Part shown: piece by piece, positions 8,833 to 16,123 of the stretch
Layout: each line of letters starts with the position of its first letter
Numbering within the stretch: the stretch's first letter is position 1
Assembly (NCBI GenBank): GCA_015654475.1
Contig: JAATGV010000008.1
Location: forward strand, 62,001-126,000
DNA: 64,000 nucleotides
DNA from: Actinomycetales bacterium
Lineage (GTDB): Bacteria > Actinomycetota > Actinomycetes > Actinomycetales > Microbacteriaceae
Direction of reading: 5' to 3'
The notes under the pieces: generated by a model
Seen by the model: only the letters and a program-made list of their open reading frames with translations
The model's database searches: none
Told to the model about the DNA's origin: nothing
Translations under genes and position numbers: made by a program

Positions 8833-10121
8833 ACGGTGAGCTGTGGCGGCGCAGTTGTGACATTCTTGCGGAAGCCCCGAGAATCGACCTGGCCGGCGCA
8901 CGCCAAGACGATTCCCTTTTCAAAGCTGTAGTGTGCAGTGTCTGGTGGTCGATCCTGCTTGAGCCAGGGGACGCCGCGTTTGGGTTCGTCGAAAGTGTGT
9001 GCGGCAGGCAAGCGGCACTGGCCGCCCTGTTCTCTTCGCAGTCCGCGAAAGACTTCGTATCTCGAATTCGCGGGGCAGCGCAACCGGCTGGCCCTCCGGC
9101 TACTGACGAAGAGGTTCGTGTTCTTTGCGCAGCATGGTCACGTTGGCGACCAAGGGTCGAGTTTGCAGCCTTCCGCCGCGCGATCACAACCGCAGACAGC
9201 ATGCGTATGGGCATTGTGCATCCAGAAGGGAGGTGGCCAACTGCGCTGGACGTCCTTGGTGCACATCGGCCGGCCTGCTTGTGGGTTCGAGGCGAAGTGA
9301 CGTGTTTGGCGGTCGCATCGGAGCAATCGGTGGCAATCGTTGGCGCGCGTGCTGCTACCGGATACGGGGAACACTGTGCGATGGAGCTTTCTGGCGGGAT
9401 GGCCCGCCGCGGGATCACAGTTGTCAGCGGTGGTGCATACGGTATCGACGGGGCAGCCCACAGGGCAGCCCTCGCGATGGACGGCCCCACGATTGCTGTG
9501 CTTGCTGGAGGGGCCGACCGGCTTTATCCAAGCGGACACGACCAGCTGCTGCGCAAGATCATCGATCGAGGTGCGGTGGTCAGCGAGACCGCTCCGGGGG
9601 TGGCACCGACTCGTTGGAGATTTTTACAGCGTAATCGCGTAATTGCGTCGCTCGCTTCAGCAACGATCGTCGTCGAAGCGGGAAGCCGATCAGGATCGCT
9701 CAACACGGCGCACCACGCGCTCTCGGTCGGTCGCCCGCTCGGAGCGGTTCCTGGCCCAATCACATCGAGCTCGTCGCGTGGCTGCCACGCCCTCATTCGA
9801 GATTCGGCAGCGGTGTGCGTTACGAGTATTGAAGACGTCTTGGAGCTTCTCGGCCACACCGAGGATGGCTATCTGTTTGATGCCAAGGTGGTGGACGAGT
9901 CGCGAGATGCAGGCAGATCAGGATCCGGCGATCTGTCTGCATCGACGAGACCGTCGCACTCACGCATCTTCGACGCCCTTCACCCGCGACATCCGCGGTC
10001 GGTCACCGAGCTTGCACGCCTCACCGGCATGGCACCTGGCTCGGTAATGGCAGTTATCGGAGATCTCGATGCAGAGGGGCTTGCTTCGACCAAGGACGGC
10101 GGCTGGGTGAAGTCGGCGTAG
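8829..10121 (+). CDS. dprA: DNA-processing protein DprA
   Basis: DprA loads RecA on incoming single-stranded DNA. The Rossmann-like core is seen in VAIVGARAATGYG, VVSGGAYGIDGAAHRAAL, VLAGGADRLYP and SRSGSLNTAHHAL. A C-terminal winged-helix-like DprA segment lies around LARLTGMAPGSVMAVIGDL. The protein has 430 residues with ~100 residues before the core. The start ATG overlaps the comM-like stop as ATGA. Whether this organism is naturally competent cannot be judged from these genes, since dprA and comM are widespread in non-competent bacteria. Confidence 0.95.
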   Translation: MNGELWRRSCDILAEAPRIDLAGARQDDSLFKAVVCSVWWSILLEPGDAAFGFVESVCGRQAALAALFSSQSAKDFVSRIRGAAQPAGPPATDEEVRVLCAAWSRWRPRVEFAAFRRAITTADSMRMGIVHPEGRWPTALDVLGAHRPACLWVRGEVTCLAVASEQSVAIVGARAATGYGEHCAMELSGGMARRGITVVSGGAYGIDGAAHRAALAMDGPTIAVLAGGADRLYPSGHDQLLRKIIDRGAVVSETAPGVAPTRWRFLQRNRVIASLASATIVVEAGSRSGSLNTAHHALSVGRPLGAVPGPITSSSSRGCHALIRDSAAVCVTSIEDVLELLGHTEDGYLFDAKVVDESRDAGRSGSGDLSASTRPSHSRIFDALHPRHPRSVTELARLTGMAPGSVMAVIGDLDAEGLASTKDGGWVKSA

Positions 10122-10202
10122 ACGCTCTTGACGTAGAGATCGCATGGATGTGGATGTCGGCACCCGCCGCCAACCGACTTTGCCTGCAAAAAGGAGCGTC
10201 TA
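10119..10202. repeat. Inverted repeat after dprA
   Basis: TAGACGCTC at 10119-10127, which includes the dprA stop, is the exact complement of GAGCGTCTA at 10194-10202. A nested GTCGG/CCGAC pair lies at 10156-10160 and 10174-10178. The arrangement could fold in the transcript and help end dprA transcription, but the loop is long and there is no T-tract. Confidence 0.45.
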
Positions 10203-10205
10203 TGC

Positions 10206-10237
10206 GGGAGAAGCGCCTGCACAGGGGAGAAGCGCCT
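10206..10237. repeat. 13-bp direct repeat at the 3' end of the PEBP gene
   Basis: GGGAGAAGCGCCT occurs twice with a 19-bp period (10206-10218 and 10225-10237). The second copy reaches into the stop codon of the minus-strand PEBP gene. Confidence 0.6.
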
Positions 10238-10775
10238 AAGCCGGAGTTTCGGCAGTGGCGACCAAGACGGCGCGACCGAGGATGTGGCTCGTCAGGGTGA
10301 AACCCACGAGGGCTGGGCTCGCATCATCCGGAACATCGAGCCTATCGACGTCTAAAGCGCTCACCGCGATGTAGTAGCGGTGTGGCCCGTGACCTGCGGG
10401 CGGTGCGGCACCGATGAAACGGGCGAGCCCGGCATCGGTGCGAAATTGGCGAGCGCCAGCAGGAAGGCCAGTGCCCTGTTCATCGCCGGCACCCTCGGGA
10501 AGTTCGGTGACGCTCGCAGGGATGTCTGCCACCGCCCAATGCCAGAACCCGGAACCTGTCGGCGCATCGGGATCGTAGACGGTGACGACGTAGCTGCGGG
10601 TGGCTTCGGGCGCGCCGCTCCAGGCGAGGTGCGGCGAACGATCCTCGCCCCCGGGCACCCCGAACAGTTTCGAATGCTGGGCAGCCGGGAGCGGAGCGCC
10701 GTCGGTCACCGTAGAACTGTTGAGTGCGAACGCGGGCACTTCGGGCAAACGCGCAAAAGGATCGTTGGCGGGCAT
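10236..10775 (-). CDS. YbhB/YbcL family Raf kinase inhibitor-like protein (PEBP fold)
   Basis: This 179-residue protein belongs to the bacterial phosphatidylethanolamine-binding-like family. The anion-binding pocket motifs are present: [14 protein letters not shown] and [24 protein letters not shown] is also typical. Bacterial members have no firmly known role, and binding of small phosphorylated or lipid ligands is assumed from the fold. ATG 10775 is preceded by AAAGGA 8 bp upstream. An earlier in-frame ATG at 10802 has no such site. It opposes dprA and sits in a non-conserved gap before xerC. Confidence 0.92.
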   Translation of the reverse strand: MPANDPFARLPEVPAFALNSSTVTDGAPLPAAQHSKLFGVPGGEDRSPHLAWSGAPEATRSYVVTVYDPDAPTGSGFWHWAVADIPASVTELPEGAGDEQGTGLPAGARQFRTDAGLARFIGAAPPAGHGPHRYYIAVSALDVDRLDVPDDASPALVGFTLTSHILGRAVLVATAETPA

Positions 10776-11424
10776 GAGTGGATTCCTTTCGTCAAGGGGC
10801 AATAGTTAAATTTGGTGTGGCGGCCATCCACCTCGCGAGCACAGAGATGGCCCCGACCTGCAGTAGGTGCGTCGTGGGCATGCAGCCTTCGGCATCACGG
10901 CCGCGGATAGCAGCTTCGATGAAGTTGATCTCTTGGCAGAAGCGCCCCGCAACGTTTCCGGATAGCGGCACGCGCTGCACCAAACCACGACCCATCCCAC
11001 ACCTCGCAGATTTGTCTGTTTACCTGTCCGATATTAGGCCGGTCTTCTGCGGAATGCTCGCTCCACCGAGCCTGACTTGTCGAGCCTCGACCCTGAACGC
11101 CTACATATCCTGGGCCCACCACCTCCATGTCTGCGACTCGGCCACCGCCATCATCTGTTCGGGCCTTACGCATGTGGCCCACCTTTCGACCGTGACGCCG
11201 CCTGTGCAAGCGGACTCGTTCGGGCCATACACGCGGCCCACCTCCCGAGCGGCCGCCGTTCATGGGCCACTGAATGCAGACGGCCCCACTCGAAACTCTC
11301 GTGAGTGGCGGTGCCAGGTCGTGTTGCCCGGTTTTTCGGGTCTCGACTGCGTCATGCCTGGGAAGATCAGCCGTTCGGGTGGGGGCGTCTGCACGAAAGC
11401 AAGGACGAGTGAGAAACTGGGAGC
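10776..11424. other. 650-bp region without a recognisable intact gene; possible decayed minus-strand gene
   Basis: No open frame here matches a family I know. On the minus strand a 67-codon frame at 10995-10792 ends 16 bp before the PEBP start. It has coding-like composition, with stretches such as RFCQEINFIEAAIRGRDAEG, and vaguely recalls the C-terminal part of Gfo/Idh-type oxidoreductases, but that is only a guess. Further upstream, GTTCGGGCC and GGCCCACCT recur as an imperfect pair 61 bp apart (11157-11184 and 11218-11243). The xerC promoter must lie in the last part, but no box stands out. Confidence 0.35.
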
Positions 11425-12411
11425 GTGCTATCCATCAGCTCGACCCTCGCCGATTACGGGGCGACTCTTCGGCATGCCAAGGGGCTCGCAGAGAACACCG
11501 TTACCGCGTATGTGTCTGATGTGCGTGGCCTTGCCGACTTTCTGGTGAGTGCAGACGTCACCGAAACTGCGAGTGTCGACGTCCATGTAGCCGAAGGGGG
11601 ATCCGCGGTCGCACGCGAACGCGCCACGCTTCCATCCGCCGACGTCGCCGACGTCACCGCAGAAAATGTGCGTCGATGGATCTGGGATGGCGCTTCTCGG
11701 GGCCAGGCCAAATCATCTCAGGCCCGCAGAATCGCCGCAATCCGTTCCTATTCCAAATGGCTGCGCGACAGGGGCCTGATCGACAAAGATCCGACAGCTC
11801 GGCTGACCCCGCCAAAGCAGGGGCGTACGTTGCCGCGAGTGCATAGCCGGTCGACCATGCAGCATCTGCTCGATGCCGCTAAAACGGCTGCGATAGATGG
11901 TGACTCGGTACTGGTGCGCGATTGGGCGATTCTTGAACTGTTGTATGCCTCCGCGATGCGCGTGTCGGAGCTTACGGGTCTTGATCTCGCGTCGGTGGAT
12001 ACGGACAACCGTATGCTTCGCGTGCTCGGCAAAGGTGACAAGGAGCGCATCCTGCCGCTCAGCGAGCCGGCTCGGGCCGCCGTCATCGACTATCTGATGC
12101 GCGGCAGGCCCAAACTCGTCTCGGCCGGCACTACGAACGCACTTTTTCTTGGCGTGCACGGTGCACGCATCAGTCAGCGCGTTGTGTATGAGATCGTTCG
12201 CTCAGCGCTCCAGAGGAGCGTCGGTGCCCGGGAGGCCGGCCCACACAGCTTTCGGCATGCGGCCGCCACACATTTGCTCGACGGTGGCGCAGACCTCCGC
12301 AGCGTGCAGGAGTTGCTTGGGCATTCGAGCATCGGGACCACCCAGATTTATACCCACGTTTCGCTTGAACGCATCACTGAGACCTACCAGCAGACTCATC
12401 CCCGGGCGTGA
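11425..12411 (+). CDS. xerC: Site-specific tyrosine recombinase XerC
   Basis: XerC works with XerD at dif to resolve chromosome dimers. This 328-residue protein has the N-terminal SAM-like domain (GLAENTVTAYVSDV) and the catalytic domain. Catalytic residues are visible: Arg in ASAMRVSELTGL, Lys in GKGDKERILPL, His and Arg in HSFRHAAATHLL, His in LLGHSSIGTTQIY, and the nucleophile Tyr in QIYTHV. The N-terminal domain carries an insert around residues 45-75. GTG 11425 gives the usual start. Its place before the M23 gene and rpsB is conserved, so it is XerC rather than an integrase. Confidence 0.95.
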   Translation: MLSISSTLADYGATLRHAKGLAENTVTAYVSDVRGLADFLVSADVTETASVDVHVAEGGSAVARERATLPSADVADVTAENVRRWIWDGASRGQAKSSQARRIAAIRSYSKWLRDRGLIDKDPTARLTPPKQGRTLPRVHSRSTMQHLLDAAKTAAIDGDSVLVRDWAILELLYASAMRVSELTGLDLASVDTDNRMLRVLGKGDKERILPLSEPARAAVIDYLMRGRPKLVSAGTTNALFLGVHGARISQRVVYEIVRSALQRSVGAREAGPHSFRHAAATHLLDGGADLRSVQELLGHSSIGTTQIYTHVSLERITETYQQTHPRA

Positions 12412-12435
12412 CATACAGTCCAACTCGCGCGGTCG

Positions 12436-12480
12436 GTTCAACGTGGAGCAGTTCAACGTGGAGCTGTTCAACGTGGGAGC
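12436..12480. repeat. Three 15-bp tandem repeats between xerC and the M23 gene
   Basis: GTTCAACGTGGAGCA occurs three times head to tail (12436-12450, 12451-12465, 12466-12480) with small changes in the last bases. The third copy supplies the TGA stop and final codons of the minus-strand M23 gene, so copy number could alter that protein's end. Both flanking genes converge here. Confidence 0.85.
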
Positions 12481-13010
12481 GGCAGCAGGATGGAGTATTC
12501 GACCCCGAGATAGAGCATGGGGGACACATATTCTTCGCCGATACGCGCGCCAAGGTGAACACATGCGGTTGGGCAGTGAAAGCCATCGCTTTCAACCTCC
12601 CCGACCACTTGGCCACGCACGACTGCGTCGCCCTGTGCCAACGTCGAAGCTATCGGTTCAAGCGTGCTTCGTACCCCGCCGTGGTCGATCACAAGTACGG
12701 ATCGTCCCGCGACACTCCCAGAAAAAGTAACGGTCCCGCTGTCGGGAGCCACGACAGCTTCTTCGACTTCTGATGAAATGTCTATTCCCCGATGCCCTGA
12801 AGAGTAGGTGGTTTGTGGGGCGACGAATGCATTGAGAACCGAGTGCGAGCTCGTCGGCCACAGCCAGGAAGCCCGCTCAGGAGGTGCCGGGGCGTCTCCG
12901 GTGATGGCGGCCGGGACAGTTGCCTGGGCACTGATCGTGCTTGCGAGGGAGATTGCAAGAAAGCAAGCGGAGATTTGCCGTGTGCGAAACAGAGTGTGTC
13001 GAAGTCTCAT
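12468..13010 (-). CDS. M23-family (LytM-type) secreted peptidase
   Basis: This 180-residue protein begins with a signal peptide (RLRHTLFRTRQ, hydrophobic to about residue 25, AQA cleavage site near 30). The mature part is one LytM domain. Zinc ligands His73 and Asp77 are in HRGIDIS and His152 is in VHLGAR. The His that usually precedes the last ligand by two residues is Cys150 here. Such enzymes cut peptidoglycan cross-bridges or act as amidase activators. The gene converges on xerC in its standard place, but its normal neighbour rpsB is 4.7 kb away because of the cassette at 13307-17428. Confidence 0.88.
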   Translation of the reverse strand: MRLRHTLFRTRQISACFLAISLASTISAQATVPAAITGDAPAPPERASWLWPTSSHSVLNAFVAPQTTYSSGHRGIDISSEVEEAVVAPDSGTVTFSGSVAGRSVLVIDHGGVRSTLEPIASTLAQGDAVVRGQVVGEVESDGFHCPTACVHLGARIGEEYVSPMLYLGVEYSILLPLPR

Positions 13011-13168
13011 CCATCAACACTCTCGGGTTTTGCGGCCCAATCTGACCCGGTCGCCGCAGAGAAGGAAATGTTCTCTCACTTGCTAGGCCTGTGAAGAACA
13101 AGCGAACCGCTGAGGTGACGAGCATGTAAGCGTATGTTTCCAGGGCGTTAAAAGATGTTGCTTAACAA

Positions 13169-13196
13169 TTGACTTGGTTGCGCCTGGTGCCACAAT
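13169..13196 (+). promoter_or_regulatory. Promoter of the TetR-led cassette
   Basis: TTGACT at 13169-13174 and CACAAT at 13191-13196 are 16 bp apart. The predicted start point is near 13203, the first base of the palindrome below. Upstream, GTTAA at 13147-13151 and TTAAC at 13162-13166 form another small inverted repeat. Confidence 0.6.
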
Positions 13197-13202
13197 GGAA
13201 CG

Positions 13203-13224
13203 AAGTTGGTCGATCGTCCAACTT
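13203..13224. promoter_or_regulatory. TetR-type operator (22-bp palindrome)
   Basis: The two 11-base arms are complementary at every position except one symmetric pair, around a perfect central CGATCG. The outer arms are AAGTTGG and CCAACTT. Size, symmetry and position across the predicted transcription start fit binding by the TetR-family repressor encoded 83 bp downstream, which would give autoregulation of the four-gene cassette. Confidence 0.65.
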
Positions 13225-13228
13225 TGCA

Positions 13229-13276
13229 TCGGTCACACTGCTTGGTCGGTCACACTGCGCGATTGGCGCGATTGGC
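13229..13276. repeat. Direct repeats in the leader of the TetR gene
   Basis: TCGGTCACACTGC occurs at 13229-13241 and 13246-13258. Immediately after, GCGATTGGC is repeated in tandem at 13259-13267 and 13268-13276. They lie between the operator and the regulator start and could be slippage products or extra binding sites. Confidence 0.6.
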
Positions 13277-13306
13277 AGTGGACGGCGCCGCGAGAGGAGC
13301 ATGCGA

Positions 13307-13933
13307 ATGTCACGCATGAATATCGAGGAACGGCGCGCAGCACTCGTCGATGCAGCGTTGCGGGTGATAGCGCGAGACGGCGTTGCCGCAGCATCCACCC
13401 GTGCTATCGCGGCAGAGGCGGGCATGCCCCTTGCGAGTTTTCACTACGCCTTCGAATCGCGGGATGCATTGCTGCGGGCAGCCGTGGTCAAGGTCACGGA
13501 TATCGACTATGGACATGCGGAAGCGGGTTTCCACTCCATCATAACGGACCCGGCCCTGTTCAGCGAGGTCAGCCTGGAAGAACTCATTCGCCTCACCTTC
13601 GATGCCTATCTTGAGTCGCTTGTGAACGATCCCGGTCGGGAACAAGCGATGCTTGAACTCAGCCTCTCGAGCATGCGCAATCCCAGCCTCGAACACTTGC
13701 CTGCCGAACAGTATGCGACCTACTACCAGTCGGCGCTGCGCGTGATGGCGGAGTGGGAAGAGGTTGCTGGAATCACCTGGTCGATGCCGACGACCCAGAT
13801 CGCACAAGCCGTAGTCATCGTCCTCGATGGCATCACCACCAATTGGTTGGCAACCCGAGATACGGAGTCAGTGCGGGCAACACTGCCGGGATTTGCCGCG
13901 ATGTTTGCCGCAATAGCCGACACGAATACCTGA
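13307..13933 (+). CDS. TetR/AcrR-family transcriptional regulator
   Basis: The 208-residue protein has an N-terminal TetR helix-turn-helix at about residues 10-52 (ALVDAALRVIARDGVAAAST, then RAIAAEAGMPLASFHYAF). The variable C-terminal ligand domain has no recognised specificity. Of two nearby ATGs I chose 13307, because AGAGGAG ends 7 bp before it but only 1 bp before ATG 13301. It heads a cassette with an SCP2-like protein, an aminotransferase and an MFS exporter, so a repressor that senses the cassette's substrate is the simplest reading. Confidence 0.9.
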   Translation: MSRMNIEERRAALVDAALRVIARDGVAAASTRAIAAEAGMPLASFHYAFESRDALLRAAVVKVTDIDYGHAEAGFHSIITDPALFSEVSLEELIRLTFDAYLESLVNDPGREQAMLELSLSSMRNPSLEHLPAEQYATYYQSALRVMAEWEEVAGITWSMPTTQIAQAVVIVLDGITTNWLATRDTESVRATLPGFAAMFAAIADTNT

Positions 13934-13979
13934 CAACACGCACATCCTTCAACACCAGACCTAGCCGAGAAAGTTCATA

Positions 13980-14750
13980 ATGCTTACCGAAATTGATCCC
14001 GCCGTCCGCTCACAAATCAACCTCAACGCGGTCATCGCGGCCATTCCCGAGTTGGTTGCCCGTGTGCCGGCTGCACGAGAGATCGCATTGGCCGATCCGA
14101 AACAGACCAGCGTCAGCTTTGCCGTCCGGGGCGGGCCGAGGGGCACGCTTGCTTTTGAAGACGGCGTCGCGGCCTTTCTTCCCAACCGCACTGCTGCAAC
14201 GATTCGCCTCCCATTCGCCAGCCCCGCTGCATTCAACAAGGTCATAGACGGTGAGGCTCAGCCGATTCCGGTGACAGGTTTCCATCGCATCAAATTTCTG
14301 CTCAACGTCTTCGCTCCGCTTAGTGCGCTGCTCGCCACGTATCTGCAGCCGACGGACGAGGCCATGGCCGACCCGGACTTTCGTGCAACGAGCACGATCT
14401 TGACGCTTTTCGTTGCGGCATCGGCGGCGGCGCAGGTGGCAAATCACGATCGAAGCGGCAAGTTCAGCGCGGGTCTCATGCCGGACGGTGACGTCGCAGT
14501 CGAGGTCGCAAATACGCTCACCTATACACTGCGGGTCGCCGATCACACGATCTCCTTTCTTCCAGAGTCCACACCGAATCCTCGCGCGGCCATGCGCTTC
14601 GCAGACCTCGACACTGTCTCAGGCGTGCTTTCGGGCAGGCTCAGCGCGATCGCGTGCATCTGCGATGGACGAGTCTCGATGCGCGGCATGATCAACATGG
14701 TCGACAACACCAACCGCATTCTCGATCGCGTCGGCCTTTACCTCGCTTAG
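13980..14750 (+). CDS. SCP2-like (sterol carrier protein fold) protein of unknown function
   Basis: This 256-residue soluble protein has no signal peptide or membrane segment. The C-terminal ~60 residues (RAAMRFADLDTVSGVLSG, then DGRVSMRGMINMVDN) resemble the SCP2-type hydrophobic-ligand-binding module. An N-terminal stretch FAVRGGPRGTLAFEDGVA could be part of a second, related half. SCP2 modules bind lipid-like ligands and are often joined to enzymes. GAGAAAG precedes the ATG. Being between the regulator and an aminotransferase suggests it carries or presents the substrate. The assignment is by pattern only. Confidence 0.55.
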   Translation: MLTEIDPAVRSQINLNAVIAAIPELVARVPAAREIALADPKQTSVSFAVRGGPRGTLAFEDGVAAFLPNRTAATIRLPFASPAAFNKVIDGEAQPIPVTGFHRIKFLLNVFAPLSALLATYLQPTDEAMADPDFRATSTILTLFVAASAAAQVANHDRSGKFSAGLMPDGDVAVEVANTLTYTLRVADHTISFLPESTPNPRAAMRFADLDTVSGVLSGRLSAIACICDGRVSMRGMINMVDNTNRILDRVGLYLA

Positions 14751-14819
14751 CCGCACGATCCCCACCTCAACCACCCAATCACCGACCCGAGCCCGCCTCG
14801 GTGGTCGCATATCCACTCC

Positions 14820-16118
14820 ATGAAAGATTTCACAATGAACGCTCCGAAAACGGCAACCCCGGCAAAGCCATATACATACGAAAAGAGTCAGGCCGCATTC
14901 CAGCGCGCCTTCCAAGTCATCCCCTCTGGAATCTACGGACACCAGGGCCCTAGTGAGGGCTGCTATGTTCCACAGACCGCATTCCCGCTATTCTCATCTC
15001 GCGCAGAGGGCTCCTATTTCTGGGATCTCGACGGTAACAAGTTCATCGACTACATGTGTGGCTATGGGCCGAATGTGCTCGGCTATCTTGATGCCGATGT
15101 GGATGCGGCAGCGCGAAAGCAGGCACTTATCGAAGATGTCGTGACGATTCCTTCCACGGTGATGATTGATTTTGCCGAACTGCTCGTCGACACGGTTGCG
15201 TCGGCCGATTGGGCGTTCTTCGCCAAGAATGGTGGCGACACCACGACTCTTGCCATCATGACGGCGCGAGCAGCGACGCACCGAAAGAAGATCGTCTTCT
15301 TCAATGGCTTTTACCATGGCGCGGATCCCTGGACTCAGAAGCTCGACTACCCGGGCGTTCTCGAAGAGGATGTCGCCAACAACCTCTATGTCGACTTCAA
15401 CGACTTCGCGGCAATCGAAAAACTGTTCAGCGATTACCGCGGGCAGATTGCGGGTCTCATCGCCCAGCCATACATGCATGGCAATTTTGTCGACAATGTG
15501 GTGCCCGATGAGGGGTACTGGCAGAAAGTGCGTGCGCTGTGCGACGCGCATGGAGTTGTCTTGATCGTGGACGACGTGCGCGCCGGTTTCCGGCTCGACC
15601 TCGCTGGGTCAGATCACTACTACGGCTTCAAGGCGGACCTGATTTGCTTCTGCAAGGCGCTGGCGAATGGATACAACGTCTCCGCGCTGTGTGGCATCGC
15701 CGCTTTGAAGGATGCGGTCTCGAGCATCAGCTACACCGGAAGCTACTGGATGAGCGCAGTGCCGTTCGCGGCTGGAATCGCGTGCATCAACAAGATGAAG
15801 GCGCTCGACACTCCAACGCTGTTTCGTCAGTTGGGTACCGAGCTCACGACCGGCCTCGCCGCCGCAGCGGCAGATCACGGGTTCAACTTGAGTATCTCGG
15901 GTGAGCCCTCGCTGTTCTACATGCGTCTCGCCGACGATGACTCGCTGATGCTGCATCAGGAGTGGATAGCCGAGTGCGTGCAGCGCGGCGCATTTTTCTC
16001 TTCTCACCACAATCACTTCATCAATGCTGCACTCACCAGTGCGGACATCGCCAGGACTGTCGAGATCGCACATGATGCCTTCAGCATCGTGCGTGCCAAC
16101 CACCCAGAGATGAGCTAG
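14820..16118 (+). CDS. Class III PLP-dependent aminotransferase, glutamate-1-semialdehyde mutase-like
   Basis: The 432-residue protein has the fold-type I PLP layout. The cofactor-pairing aspartate is in LIVDDVRAGFR and the Schiff-base lysine is Lys279 in CFCKALANGYN. The N-terminal IPSGIYGHQGP and the central YWMSAVPFAAG recall glutamate-1-semialdehyde mutases, but the usual phosphate-binding SGTEA segment is replaced by KNGGDTTT. It is therefore not the haem-pathway HemL and its substrate is unknown. ATG 14820 and ATG 14835 are both possible starts. The stop lies 5 bp before the MFS gene. Confidence 0.82.
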   Translation: MKDFTMNAPKTATPAKPYTYEKSQAAFQRAFQVIPSGIYGHQGPSEGCYVPQTAFPLFSSRAEGSYFWDLDGNKFIDYMCGYGPNVLGYLDADVDAAARKQALIEDVVTIPSTVMIDFAELLVDTVASADWAFFAKNGGDTTTLAIMTARAATHRKKIVFFNGFYHGADPWTQKLDYPGVLEEDVANNLYVDFNDFAAIEKLFSDYRGQIAGLIAQPYMHGNFVDNVVPDEGYWQKVRALCDAHGVVLIVDDVRAGFRLDLAGSDHYYGFKADLICFCKALANGYNVSALCGIAALKDAVSSISYTGSYWMSAVPFAAGIACINKMKALDTPTLFRQLGTELTTGLAAAAADHGFNLSISGEPSLFYMRLADDDSLMLHQEWIAECVQRGAFFSSHHNHFINAALTSADIARTVEIAHDAFSIVRANHPEMS

Positions 16119-16123
16119 CTACC

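Noticed and set aside
10778-11548. A 256-residue plus-strand open frame over the dprA-xerC gap
   Set aside because: It has no recognisable motif, mixed composition, and runs into xerC in another frame. It looks like a chance frame in GC-rich DNA.
11425-12411. The tyrosine recombinase as a phage or island integrase
   Set aside because: It sits in the conserved xerC position before the M23 gene and rpsB, with no attachment-site repeat or phage gene around it.
12436-12480. A CRISPR array start
   Set aside because: Repeats are 15 bp and directly joined without spacers, with no cas gene nearby.
14820-16118. The aminotransferase as hemL of the haem pathway
   Set aside because: The SGTEA segment is replaced and the neighbours are a TetR regulator, an SCP2-like protein and an MFS carrier, not haem genes.
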